From Prevotellaceae bacterium UBA1710 (GTDB lineage Bacteria > Bacteroidota > Bacteroidia > Bacteroidales > Bacteroidaceae): a DNA stretch of 41,925 nt. The DNA lies in contig DCJC01000022.1 in assembly GCA_002317355.1 (NCBI GenBank), forward strand, positions 1 to 41,925. Reading direction: 5' to 3'. Numbering within the stretch: the first letter of the stretch is position 1; each line of letters opens with the position of its first letter. Under the pieces are notes generated by a model that was given only the letters and a program-made list of their open reading frames with translations, made no database searches and had not been told where the DNA came from. Shown piece by piece: positions 8,525 to 16,529 of this stretch. The translations under genes and the position numbers were made by a program.

Positions 8525-9121
8525 TTACACTTGCCAATATTCGCTGAAAGCCTCAACGGTTGCCTGCATATCTATTGGCATATCGATGCCCTCTCTCTTG
8601 CAGTAGGCTGACAGTTGCGCGATGAAGTCGTCAACAGAGCAGTTGCCCTCAATAGTTCTCTTGACTATATGATAAGGTAATGCGAGAGAATCGAAGGCGC
8701 AGTAGAGTACTGTTATAGCCACAAGCTGTGGCATAGAGCAACCTAAGATGAATGTCTTCATATCCTTCTTGAAGCTCTTTACCAGCTTATCCACCTCTTC
8801 ATCGCTCATTGCCTCAATCTCCTTTTCCTCATTAAGGGCAATGATTGGGTCATATTCCACATTATTATCAAGACAAGTGAGAAGATCCACTGCCACGGTG
8901 TCTTGATTGTATTCTGCCGTCAAATCACAATAGGTGTAGTGATAGCAGAGAATGGAAGTGCATGAGGTATAGTCTGCTTCCTTCTCGAGTTCCTCGATGA
9001 TACGATTGGCGAGCGACTCGTCATAGGTGTAGAGGATGTTTCCCTTTGGGGTATGCATCTTCTTCTTATTCTTAAAGATGGTGAGATGATCACCTTTTGG
9101 CTGGAAAGTATATTCTGTCAT
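8525..9121 (-). CDS. Hypothetical protein, 198 residues
   Basis: This is an intact acidic, soluble-looking protein without signal peptide or membrane helix. The N-terminus (LTIFKNKKKMHTPKG ... YDESLANRIIEELEKE) and the centre (VEYDPIIALN) recall the layout of ATP12-type F1-ATPase chaperones, where a short strand segment is followed by a TP motif and a helix. The likeness is weak and I do not assign the function. Its 3' end directly abuts the Rhs fragment, so the last residues may have been altered by the rearrangement. The SprT-like gene lies about 100 bp upstream on the same strand, separated by a short palindromic repeat copy. Confidence 0.6.
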   Translation of the reverse strand: MTEYTFQPKGDHLTIFKNKKKMHTPKGNILYTYDESLANRIIEELEKEADYTSCTSILCYHYTYCDLTAEYNQDTVAVDLLTCLDNNVEYDPIIALNEEKEIEAMSDEEVDKLVKSFKKDMKTFILGCSMPQLVAITVLYCAFDSLALPYHIVKRTIEGNCSVDDFIAQLSAYCKREGIDMPIDMQATVEAFSEYWQV

Positions 9122-9131
9122 AATTATAATG

Positions 9132-9161
9132 GCCTCTCCCCCTGCCGGTAGGCGGTGTGGG
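9132..9161. repeat. Short copy of the GAGAGGC palindromic repeat (family B)
   Basis: The minus strand reads CCCACACCGCCTACCGGC followed by AGGGGGAGAGGC. This matches the right-hand end of the elements inside the S8 protease gene (20175-20218 and 20543-20587), but without the central CTCCCT..AGGGAG hairpin. It lies in the gap between two genes. Confidence 0.6.
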
Positions 9162-9219
9162 AAATATTAAGAGGATATATCGGAAAGGAGTTTTGGCATC
9201 AACTCCTCACTTCTCGCTC

Positions 9220-9873
9220 CTAAATTTCTAACTTATCTAATAGGTGTGATTCAAATTCGATTGGTTCTACAATATGAACCTTGAGTGCAGAGGAAACGGG
9301 ATATGCATTGAAGTAAGGGTCATTACTCATGTATAGCTCCACATCCTTTATTTCCTTGCTTGTGAGTATGAGATTGCAGTATGTGATGATACGCTGACGA
9401 ATGCGTGGGAGTACCTTGATGCCTGTGCGGCCATCATGGAATTTCACCACGGCAACAACATGCCAGCGCTTACGGGTATCCACAAGCTGCTGTCTCTGCT
9501 CAGGAGTGCTCTTGTGAGTGATGGTGATATGCCTGCCGAAGCGCATGTTTATATCATTCATCATCTGACGGAATACCTGCCCGTGAGCACTCGTATCCTT
9601 TATGCCGTTGAAGTCGATGTAATAATGTATCATCTCATGGATGATGGTATCCTCGACCTCGGCTTCGGGCAGATCCATTCGTGTACTTATACGTAGGCGG
9701 AAATCATACTTCTCTACCCTGCCGAATGGCTTCCTGCGTTTCTTATAAACGAGCATGCCAAGAAAACTCTTGGCATTACTCAGCTGAATAGGAAGCAAGG
9801 GGAGCCTATCATCAAAGATAAGATGATTAAACTCCCCAAACTTCTTTTCGATGTATTCTATCGTTGGCTTCAC
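9220..9873 (-). CDS. SprT-like zinc metalloprotein
   Basis: The 217-residue protein has the SprT-like signature: H79-E80-M-I-H83 (HEMIHYY) and a third likely zinc ligand H97 in SAHGQVF. The N-terminal helix (YIEKKFGEFNHLIFDDRLP) is typical of the family. SprT relatives include the DNA-protein-crosslink protease Spartan; the role of the bacterial short forms is not settled. The start is GTG at 9873, which overlaps the stop of the FGE-like lipoprotein gene as GTGA. That overlap supports this start and indicates translational coupling. The C-terminal 90 residues (KVLPRIRQRIITYCNL...) contain no zinc ribbon that I can see. Confidence 0.82.
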   Translation of the reverse strand: MKPTIEYIEKKFGEFNHLIFDDRLPLLPIQLSNAKSFLGMLVYKKRRKPFGRVEKYDFRLRISTRMDLPEAEVEDTIIHEMIHYYIDFNGIKDTSAHGQVFRQMMNDINMRFGRHITITHKSTPEQRQQLVDTRKRWHVVAVVKFHDGRTGIKVLPRIRQRIITYCNLILTSKEIKDVELYMSNDPYFNAYPVSSALKVHIVEPIEFESHLLDKLEI

Positions 9874-10679
9874 TTTGTGAGTGCAAGACGAAGACCGAGG
9901 TTAGAGTTCTTACTTGTACCCTCAAATGAAGAGCGTGAAGTGTATCGGCAATCACTCTGTCCGCAGTTCCATGCACCACCACGCATTACAAAGGTGTATG
10001 TGCTATCTGCTTTAGGACATGGATCGGTCTGTGCCTCAGCAGGATATGTGAAGTGAGCGTCCTGACACCACTCCCATACGTTACCACTCATATCATGGAA
10101 ACCAAGCTCATTCTTATCCATTGTCTGAACCATCTGAGGTGCACCATTAGCAGTACTCTTATACCAAGCGATGCGCTCTACATAGATAGAACCACTGAAC
10201 TGAAGGCTATGTGTCTTCTTACCGCCACGTGCTGCCCATTCCCATTCTGCCTCAGTAGGCAGACGGAACTGCTTGCCTGTCAGCTCGCTGAGTTTCTTGA
10301 CGAATTTCTGACAATCATCCCAGCTGACATTGATCATAGGCATGTTCTTGCCCTGCAGACGAGCAGCAGGATCAATATCACCCATGACAGCCTCCCAGAG
10401 TTCCTGAGTCACCTCTGTCTTACCGAGGTAATAGTCTTTGGTAAGGGTAACGTCATGTGCAGGCTGTTCCTCATGAGGAGTTACCATTTTCATCTCGGCA
10501 GTAGCACCAATTCTGTAGGTACCAGCCTCTACGAGAATCATCTCATAGTCAACACCTTTTGAAGTCAGTACAGCAGTACCATCGTCTTTTGTTTCAAACT
10601 CAGTCTTGTCAGAATTACAAGATGAAAGCATGCAAGCACCCATGAGTGCAGCAACGCAATAAGAAATAGTTCTTTTCAT
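9870..10679 (-). CDS. SUMF1/FGE-like domain lipoprotein
   Basis: The 269-residue protein has a lipoprotein signal peptide with lipobox MLSSC (C21). A formylglycine-generating-enzyme fold runs from about 45 to 269, with markers EVTQELWEAVMG, FRLPTEAEWEWAARGG and LGFHDMSGNVWEWC. Near the C-terminus AWNCGQSDCR places C239 and C244 in the same C-x4-C spacing as the catalytic cysteine pair of FGE (family knowledge). Many Bacteroidota SUMF1-like lipoproteins lack such a pair and act as structural or secretion proteins, so activity is possible but unproven. No sulfatase gene lies in the window. The SprT-like gene overlaps its stop codon. Confidence 0.85.
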   Translation of the reverse strand: MKRTISYCVAALMGACMLSSCNSDKTEFETKDDGTAVLTSKGVDYEMILVEAGTYRIGATAEMKMVTPHEEQPAHDVTLTKDYYLGKTEVTQELWEAVMGDIDPAARLQGKNMPMINVSWDDCQKFVKKLSELTGKQFRLPTEAEWEWAARGGKKTHSLQFSGSIYVERIAWYKSTANGAPQMVQTMDKNELGFHDMSGNVWEWCQDAHFTYPAEAQTDPCPKADSTYTFVMRGGAWNCGQSDCRYTSRSSFEGTSKNSNLGLRLALTK

Positions 10680-10800
10680 AAAAAATTTATATAATTACCA
10701 ATTACAAATTACCAATTACAAATTACAAATTACCTAATTACAATTACCAATTACTCAGTTACCTTCCATTCTAATAGGTAATTTGTAATTAGTAATTTAC
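10680..10800. repeat. AATTACAAATTACC short-repeat tract
   Basis: Five or more units of the form ATTACAAATTACCA precede the start of the lipoprotein gene. They are faced by an inverted unit GGTAATTTGTAATT at about 10778-10791. Related units lie at 17764-17777, 19727-19746 and 22302-22319, always in gaps. No promoter is clear here. Confidence 0.6.
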
Positions 10801-11116
10801 TGAACTTTCCCACAGTTTAGATGCTCGGCTCTGGCTGGAAGCCAGTACTTTGAGTAACCGTGGGGTTGTATGGTAAAATACCATACAAGCCTACGGACCA
10901 CCAAAGACCATGCCCTATTTCAGGCTGGAAGCCTGTACTTTTATACGTTCATTTCAATTGTTTTCGTATCAAGGTACTGGCTTCCAGCCAGCAAGAGGGG
11001 GATTTAGTCACATTATCCGTAGGCATACTCTCCTGCGTCGATTATGCCCACGGTTACTCAAAGTGTTGGCTTCCAGCCAATTGTTTAGCATTTCCAAGGG
11101 TGGGAAAGTTCAGTTT
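10799..11116. repeat. Large nested inverted-repeat element (GCTGGAAGCC family)
   Basis: The ends are inverted copies: CTGAACTTTCCCAC at the left pairs with GTGGGAAAGTTCAG at the right. Further in, TACTTTGAGTAACCGTGGG pairs with CCCACGGTTACTCAAAGT, and CCTACGGA near 10890 pairs with TCCGTAGG near 11018. The palindrome CTGGCTGGAAGCCAG and variants of it occur four times (about 10832, 10922, 10979 and 11070). The element fills the gap between the lipoprotein gene and manC. It holds no gene I believe in, although two plus-strand frames stay open across it. Confidence 0.75.
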
Positions 11117-11127
11117 ATAATTTAAAC

Positions 11128-12168
11128 TTAGGCAAAGCTTTCGAGGCCTTCCTCAGTTTCTATCTTTCCGAGGAGTTTTCTCACCATAGCTGATGAATCC
11201 TCTTTCTGACAGATGAGCAGCACGTTGTCTTTTTCTGCAATAATATAGCCATCAAGTCCACTAATTACAGCAAGTTTTCCATCAGGAAGTGATATAACGT
11301 TGTGAGTGGCATTTTCTACCATCAACTTCGACTTCTTGTTGACTACAACATTATCTACATCTGCATTTGCAAAGGCTTCATATATGCCATGCCAAGCACC
11401 AATATCTGCCCATCCAAATGCACATTCCATAACCACTCTCTCAGGCATCTTTTCAAGTATGGCCATATCGATAGAGAGATTAGGACTTGTAGAGTAATCA
11501 ACTGTTACGTCTCCTATGAGAGAAGTGAGCTGGTCGCTGATATACTGAGCCTTAGCCATATACGTACCTGTATTCCAAAGGAACTCGCCACTATCCATAA
11601 ACATTCTGGCAAAGTCACGATCAGGTTTCTCTGTGAATGATTTCACTTTATGGGTAGTTGGGTGAGGATGTTCAGGAGTAGCAGGAACAAGTTCACCCAT
11701 CTGAAGATAACCATATCCAGGCTCAGGTCGGGTAGGCTTTACGCCCATTGTCAGCACGCTATCATAGCAGTTGATGTAGTCAGTAGCATTATTTATGGCT
11801 GTACTAAACATTTCTTCATTCATCACAACCTGATCAGCAGGAACGATAACAACATCACCATCTGGAGGAATAATACCTGAACGGAGTGCCATGAGAGTAG
11901 CAGGAGCTGTATTTCGGTTGATTGGCTCAAGTAGGATATTGCTTGTTGGCAGTTCAGGAAGCTGATTATTTATGATGTCTGTAAATGCAGTATGAGTAAC
12001 CACAAGGATATTTTCCTTAGGCATAATCTTGAGCATTCTGTCGTATGTCTGCTGAAGAAGGGTACGACCACAGCCGAAGAAGTCGATGAACTGCTTCGGA
12101 AGATTCTTTCGGCTTACAGGCCAGAGTCTTCGTCCTTTACCTCCAGCGAGTATAATTGCATATTTCAT
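11128..12168 (-). CDS. manC: Mannose-1-phosphate guanylyltransferase
   Basis: The enzyme makes GDP-mannose from mannose-1-phosphate and GTP for surface glycan synthesis. The start is set at the ATG at 12168, giving MKYAIILAGGKGRRLWPVSR, the canonical nucleotidyltransferase opening; an upstream in-frame start at 12204 only adds 12 unrelated residues. The signature continues with KNLPKQF, VVIVPADQVV, a sugar-binding FTEKPD and the FLWNTGTYM segment. With about 346 residues it is the short form, without the C-terminal isomerase domain of bifunctional ManC/AlgA. A strong promoter lies at 12242-12272. It is transcribed away from the glycosyltransferase genes to the right, which are the likely users of its product. 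Confidence 0.93.
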   Translation of the reverse strand: MKYAIILAGGKGRRLWPVSRKNLPKQFIDFFGCGRTLLQQTYDRMLKIMPKENILVVTHTAFTDIINNQLPELPTSNILLEPINRNTAPATLMALRSGIIPPDGDVVIVPADQVVMNEEMFSTAINNATDYINCYDSVLTMGVKPTRPEPGYGYLQMGELVPATPEHPHPTTHKVKSFTEKPDRDFARMFMDSGEFLWNTGTYMAKAQYISDQLTSLIGDVTVDYSTSPNLSIDMAILEKMPERVVMECAFGWADIGAWHGIYEAFANADVDNVVVNKKSKLMVENATHNVISLPDGKLAVISGLDGYIIAEKDNVLLICQKEDSSAMVRKLLGKIETEEGLESFA

Positions 12169-12241
12169 GTTCGTGTATTTTAAGTTTAGGTTATAGGCAG
12201 ACAAAGACTGCCGTGTCTATGGGGAAACTCTTTCCCGTTTA

Positions 12242-12272
12242 CAAAGGTACTAAAAATATCTGAATTTCCAAA
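12242..12272 (-). promoter_or_regulatory. Bacteroidota-type promoter for manC
   Basis: On the minus strand TTTG (12272-12269), a 19-nt spacer and TACCTTTG (12249-12242) match the -33/-7 consensus. The leader to the ATG at 12168 would be about 70 nt. Confidence 0.7.
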
Positions 12273-12361
12273 ACATAGATGAAATATTACGTTTATTTTG
12301 TGCAAAATCTCCAATATTGCTATGCGGATAAGCAATAATTACATACTGAGCTCGTTATTTA

Positions 12362-12545
12362 TAATAACCCTCTCTTATCCCCCCTAAAGGGGGAGGAAGC
12401 TAACGCGTAGAAGGAATAAGATATAAAAAAATACTACCCACACACGGAAGGCTCGCAGCGAGAAAAAGTTCCCCTTTAAAGGGAATTAGAGGGTATTCGC
12501 AGCGAGAGAAGTCTCCTAAACAGGGAGATTTAGAGGGTCTTATAA
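12362..12545. repeat. Element with CCCTCT...AGAGGG terminal inverted repeats
   Basis: The left end AATAACCCTCTCTTATCCCC with its CCCCCTAAAGGGGG hairpin is mirrored by AAAGGGAATTAGAGGGTATT at about 12477-12497. A further copy with CTCCTAAACAGGGAG and TTTAGAGGGTCTTAT follows at 12511-12545. It fills the gap before the first glycosyltransferase gene. The ACAGGGAG hairpin resembles one inside the S8 protease insertion at 20558-20573. Confidence 0.6.
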
Positions 12546-12557
12546 CTATTAATTAAT

Positions 12558-13508
12558 ATGATAACAGCATCCGTAGTAACATATAATCATCATCTGCTTG
12601 ATATAGAGCCAGTGCTGCGAAGTCTTTTCGCATCACCTGTAGATGTGGTATATGTAATTGACCACTCTGCCGACATAATGCCCGACTTGGAGCGTGAGTT
12701 GGTTGAGTTCAGCAAGCGCGTACTTACGGGTGAGCCTCAGCTGCGAAAGAAGATAGAGAATGGTTTCCATTTGCTCTATTTCCGTCATGAGAATAATGGT
12801 TATGGTGGTGGACATAATTTTGCCATCCGTAAGGCATTGGCACTTGGCAGTAAATATCATCTTGTGGTAAATCCTGATATTTGGTTTGGCCCTCGTGTCA
12901 TTCCTGAGCTTGCTCGCTACATGGATCTTCATGAAGATGTAGCTCAGATGATGCCAAAGGTGCTCTATCCTAATGGCGAAATACAGCGACTCGCCAAGTT
13001 GCTGCCTTCTCCTCTGGATATCTTCGGCAGATTCTGTCTGCCTCATTTCATGATAGCAAGACGCAACGCACGTTACGAACTTTTCTACTCTAACTTCGAC
13101 ATGGTGCTTAATGTGCCTTATCTCTCAGGCTGCTTCATGTTCTTCAGACTGGAGGCATTGAAGTCAATAAATCTCTTTGACGAGAATCTCTTCATGTATG
13201 CAGAGGATATTGACGTGACACGTAGGTTGCATGAGAAATATAAGACTCTTTACTATCCCAAACTGCCTATCTACCATAAGTTCAGCAGAGCTTCGCATAG
13301 CAGTTTCAAGCTTTTCTGGATCCATGTCACCAATATCATCATGTACTTCAATAAATGGGGATGGTGGAAAGATAGTTTCAGAAAAGAGGCAAACAAAAGA
13401 CTTGAAGAGCAGATTGCCGAGGGTGGCATAAAGGAACAGCCAATCGCGACAAAGAAAGCTGTGCTTAAGCCATCTATCTCTTTATTAAATAAAAGGCAGT
13501 CGCAATAA
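12558..13508 (+). CDS. Glycosyltransferase family 2
   Basis: The 316-residue protein has a GT-A fold. The N-terminus MITASVVTYNHH, the central NGYGGGHNFAIRKAL and NPDIWFG (the position of the metal-binding DxD in rhamnosyltransferase-like GT2 enzymes), and PYLSGCFMFFRLEAL with the late MYAEDIDVTRRL box are typical of GT2 enzymes that add deoxyhexoses or similar sugars to O-antigen-like chains. No membrane helix is seen. It opens a plus-strand run with porZ (22 bp downstream), a second GT2 and a GT4, so an operon is likely. The acceptor and donor cannot be told from sequence. Confidence 0.88.
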   Translation: MITASVVTYNHHLLDIEPVLRSLFASPVDVVYVIDHSADIMPDLERELVEFSKRVLTGEPQLRKKIENGFHLLYFRHENNGYGGGHNFAIRKALALGSKYHLVVNPDIWFGPRVIPELARYMDLHEDVAQMMPKVLYPNGEIQRLAKLLPSPLDIFGRFCLPHFMIARRNARYELFYSNFDMVLNVPYLSGCFMFFRLEALKSINLFDENLFMYAEDIDVTRRLHEKYKTLYYPKLPIYHKFSRASHSSFKLFWIHVTNIIMYFNKWGWWKDSFRKEANKRLEEQIAEGGIKEQPIATKKAVLKPSISLLNKRQSQ

Positions 13509-13530
13509 AACAATACTATTAATTTCAAAG

Positions 13531-15621
13531 GTGAAACAAGGAATAATCACTATATTTCTAACTGTATTCTCTGTTCTCTATGCCTGGGGCGATGCCGTTG
13601 GCACATGGAAAGTGTATCCTTCATATAGTGACATTACTGATATTCAACCTGCTGGTAAGCAAATCTTTGTGCTTGCCTCAAACAGCCTATATTCATACAA
13701 CATTAATGATGGATCGCTGCAGACCTACAGCAAGAATGATGTGCTCAATAGTAGTAACATCCAGAATATTGCGTGGGTAGGTGCTGCAAGAAAACTCATC
13801 ATAACATATTCTGACTACACCATTGACATTCTCACACTTAATGGTGATGTAGAATACATCAGTGCGCTTGCCGACAAGCAGACAACTGATGACAAGACCA
13901 TCAACTCTATGTATGTAAGCGGACAATACGCCTATCTCTCCACAGGCTTTGGTATAGTGAAGATTAACGCCAAGGATGCAACTGTGGCAGATACTTACAA
14001 TCTTGGTTTCAAGGTTGATTACTGCTATATCTCTTCCGGATATCTCTATGCAGCATCAGAGAGTAAGGGATTAATGCGCTGTGCCCTGACGGCAAATCTG
14101 CTCAACAGAAACGAGTGGACAGAAGCTGGAAATTACACGAAGCAGGAGAAAGAGAAATATGTCTTTGATTCTACCAATAAGTGTTATTGGGCTTCGGATG
14201 CTGAGGGCAGACTTACCAAATATCAGAAACTCGAAGATGGCAGATATGAAGCTGCAAGTCTTGGAGTTATGCCTGATGGACCTGCTTGCAATAGTTTCTG
14301 GCGACTCTATAAGCATGATGGAAAGCTGTTTGGCACAGCAGGACTTATGGCTGCAGGTATGTATATTGAGAATCCAGGCATCGTGAATATCTATGATCCA
14401 TCTTCTGATACATGGTCAAAGCTTGAAGAGCCTTCAAGTGATCTGAGTAGTATTCCATATAAGATGGTAAACTGTATGACATTCGACCCAAAGGACAATT
14501 CCCATTTCTGGGTTGGAGGCTATTCTGGACTATATGAGTACAAGAACTACAAATGCGTCAACGCCTATAACTATACCAACAGCACCTTAGTGCCAATATA
14601 CAACACAAGCCCAACGGGTTCTATTATATGTTCCATGGCGTATGACCCAAGCGGAAACCTATGGGTTATGAATGGTTGGTGTGACACTCCTGTTCAATGT
14701 CTCAAGGCAAATGGCGAGTGGAAGTCATATCCAATGGATGGGTATAACTTTGATAATCTGAATACTATCGACTATCAGGGCATTTACTATAGCAATACCA
14801 ACAAGAGCATGTGGTGGATACATAGCTATCATAGAGATGGCAGAATATTCCGCATGACAGATGAAGGTAATATCAAGGCTATATCACAATTACAATATAA
14901 CTATGGAGATAATGAGTCTGCCAAGACTTTCTCTCCTACGAATATCTATGACATTGAAGAAGATCATCTTGGCAATATATGGTTTGCTACTACTGACGGA
15001 CCTGTATTTCTCATGAAAGACAGCATATCTGCCAACTCATATATTCTTGCGAAGCACAAGGTACCTCGTGGTGATGGAAAAGCCGATCTGCTTCTTGATG
15101 GAATAGCGCTACACAGTATTGCCATTGATGCTGCCAACCAGAAGTGGATGGGTACAAAAGATAATGGTGTGTATCTCATCGGTGCTGACAACAACACTCA
15201 GATTCATCATTTCACCAAGGATGATTCTCCGCTTATCTCAAACACCGTTCTTGATATTCTTATTGACGAGCAGGATGGAACTGTGTATTTTGCTACCGAT
15301 AAGGGACTCTGTTCTTTCAAGGGTGACATAACAGCCGATAATCTCAATATGTCTGATGAAACAGTATGGGCATATCCTAATCCTGTGACACCTGATTTTA
15401 CTGGTGATATTACTATCCGCGGACTTGAACCTGGTTCACAGATTATCATCACAACAACTTCTGGTCATAAAGTGGCAGAGGGCGTTTGTTCAGGCGGTTC
15501 ATATCTCTGGAATGGCTGTGACCTGAACGGCAAAAAGGTTGCATCAGGCGTTTATATGGTAAATGTAGCGACCCGTGATGGCAATGAAGGTGTTGTCACA
15601 AAGATTGCTATTGTAAGATAA
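13531..15621 (+). CDS. porZ: PorZ-like type IX secretion two-propeller protein
   Basis: The 696-residue protein starts at GTG (13531), which gives a proper signal peptide MKQGIITIFLTVFSVLYAWG. WKVYPSYSDITDI and repeated blades (LASNSLYSYN, ITYSDYTIDIL, DHLGNIWFATTDGPVFL, DEQDGTVYFATDKGLCSF) point to two beta-propellers. The last 85 residues (VWAYPNPVTPDF ... ASGVYMVNVATRDG) form a type IX sorting-type C-terminal domain. PorZ is known from Porphyromonas gingivalis as a surface protein that binds anionic LPS and supports the type IX sortase complex. Here it sits inside a run of glycosyltransferase genes, which fits a link between glycan and secretion. I am fairly sure of the family, less of orthology. 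Confidence 0.82.
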   Translation: MKQGIITIFLTVFSVLYAWGDAVGTWKVYPSYSDITDIQPAGKQIFVLASNSLYSYNINDGSLQTYSKNDVLNSSNIQNIAWVGAARKLIITYSDYTIDILTLNGDVEYISALADKQTTDDKTINSMYVSGQYAYLSTGFGIVKINAKDATVADTYNLGFKVDYCYISSGYLYAASESKGLMRCALTANLLNRNEWTEAGNYTKQEKEKYVFDSTNKCYWASDAEGRLTKYQKLEDGRYEAASLGVMPDGPACNSFWRLYKHDGKLFGTAGLMAAGMYIENPGIVNIYDPSSDTWSKLEEPSSDLSSIPYKMVNCMTFDPKDNSHFWVGGYSGLYEYKNYKCVNAYNYTNSTLVPIYNTSPTGSIICSMAYDPSGNLWVMNGWCDTPVQCLKANGEWKSYPMDGYNFDNLNTIDYQGIYYSNTNKSMWWIHSYHRDGRIFRMTDEGNIKAISQLQYNYGDNESAKTFSPTNIYDIEEDHLGNIWFATTDGPVFLMKDSISANSYILAKHKVPRGDGKADLLLDGIALHSIAIDAANQKWMGTKDNGVYLIGADNNTQIHHFTKDDSPLISNTVLDILIDEQDGTVYFATDKGLCSFKGDITADNLNMSDETVWAYPNPVTPDFTGDITIRGLEPGSQIIITTTSGHKVAEGVCSGGSYLWNGCDLNGKKVASGVYMVNVATRDGNEGVVTKIAIVR

Positions 15622-15640
15622 AAGAAATATCCAATCACTC

Positions 15641-16528
15641 GTGTATCTATCTATACTCATTCCTACATACAACTATAAATGCTACACCCTCGTGTATGAT
15701 CTCAGGCAGCAGCTTGAGGCTTCGGGTGTGGAATATGAAATCATAGTACTAGATGATGGTGGTAAGGATCAGGTGGTGGCTATTGCCAATCATCTTATCA
15801 ATGATCTTACAAACTGCCGTTTCATACGCAGTATGGAGAATGTAGGCAGGGCAAACAACTGCAACAAACTCATTGCGCTTGCCAAGGGAGAATGGTGTAT
15901 TATCATGGATTCTGATGCAAAGGTGGTGAAAGACGACTATATCGCCACATATCTTAACCTGATAAAGGAGAATCCTGATGTGGATATAATAGATGGTGAT
16001 CTGGTTAATCCCGAAACACTTCCATCACCAGTTGTTACACTCAGATATTTCTATGAGAAGCAGGCAGAACCTATGCGAAAGTCAAGTGTGAGACAAGAGC
16101 ATGCCTTCGAGCGATTCTCTACTTTCAATGTGCTTATCAGGAAGTCGGCACTTGAAGAAGTGCCATTCTGCGCTGATTGCAAGGAATATGGCTATGAAGA
16201 TACACTTATGGGTGTTGAGATGGGAAAGCATGGCAAGAAGATTCTCCATGTGGATAATCCACTCATGCATCTCGGCTTTGAGAAGAATGAGGTGTATCTT
16301 AAAAAGGTAGAGACATCACTCCGCACATTAAAAAGATTAGGTGATATGCTACTGCCTCACACCACTATTGGGCAGTATGTTGAGACATTGCGCAAACGTC
16401 ACCTTATACTACCTGTAAAGATTGCATATACTATATCTCGTCCGTTGCTTCGCAGGAATCTGCTTGGCAACAAGCCAAATCTCAAGGTGTTTGCATTCTA
16501 TAAGCTTGGCTATCTCCTAAATCTTTGA
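15641..16528 (+). CDS. Glycosyltransferase family 2
   Basis: The 295-residue GT2 starts at GTG (15641), 19 bp after the porZ stop. It opens with LSILIPTYNYKCYTLVYDLR and has EIIVLDDGGKD, NVGRANNCNKLIALAKGEWCIIMDSDAKV (DSD as the metal site) and the acceptor-side YGYEDTLMGVEMGKHG. The C-terminus is basic. No membrane helices are seen. The GT4 gene starts 1 bp past its stop, so the two are very likely translated together. Donor and acceptor are unknown. Confidence 0.88.
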   Translation: MYLSILIPTYNYKCYTLVYDLRQQLEASGVEYEIIVLDDGGKDQVVAIANHLINDLTNCRFIRSMENVGRANNCNKLIALAKGEWCIIMDSDAKVVKDDYIATYLNLIKENPDVDIIDGDLVNPETLPSPVVTLRYFYEKQAEPMRKSSVRQEHAFERFSTFNVLIRKSALEEVPFCADCKEYGYEDTLMGVEMGKHGKKILHVDNPLMHLGFEKNEVYLKKVETSLRTLKRLGDMLLPHTTIGQYVETLRKRHLILPVKIAYTISRPLLRRNLLGNKPNLKVFAFYKLGYLLNL

Positions 16529-16529
16529 T

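Noticed and set aside
10860..11120. Two overlapping plus-strand frames in the manC-lipoprotein gap
   Set aside because: They lie fully within a palindromic element and contain its repeated units, so coding is unlikely.
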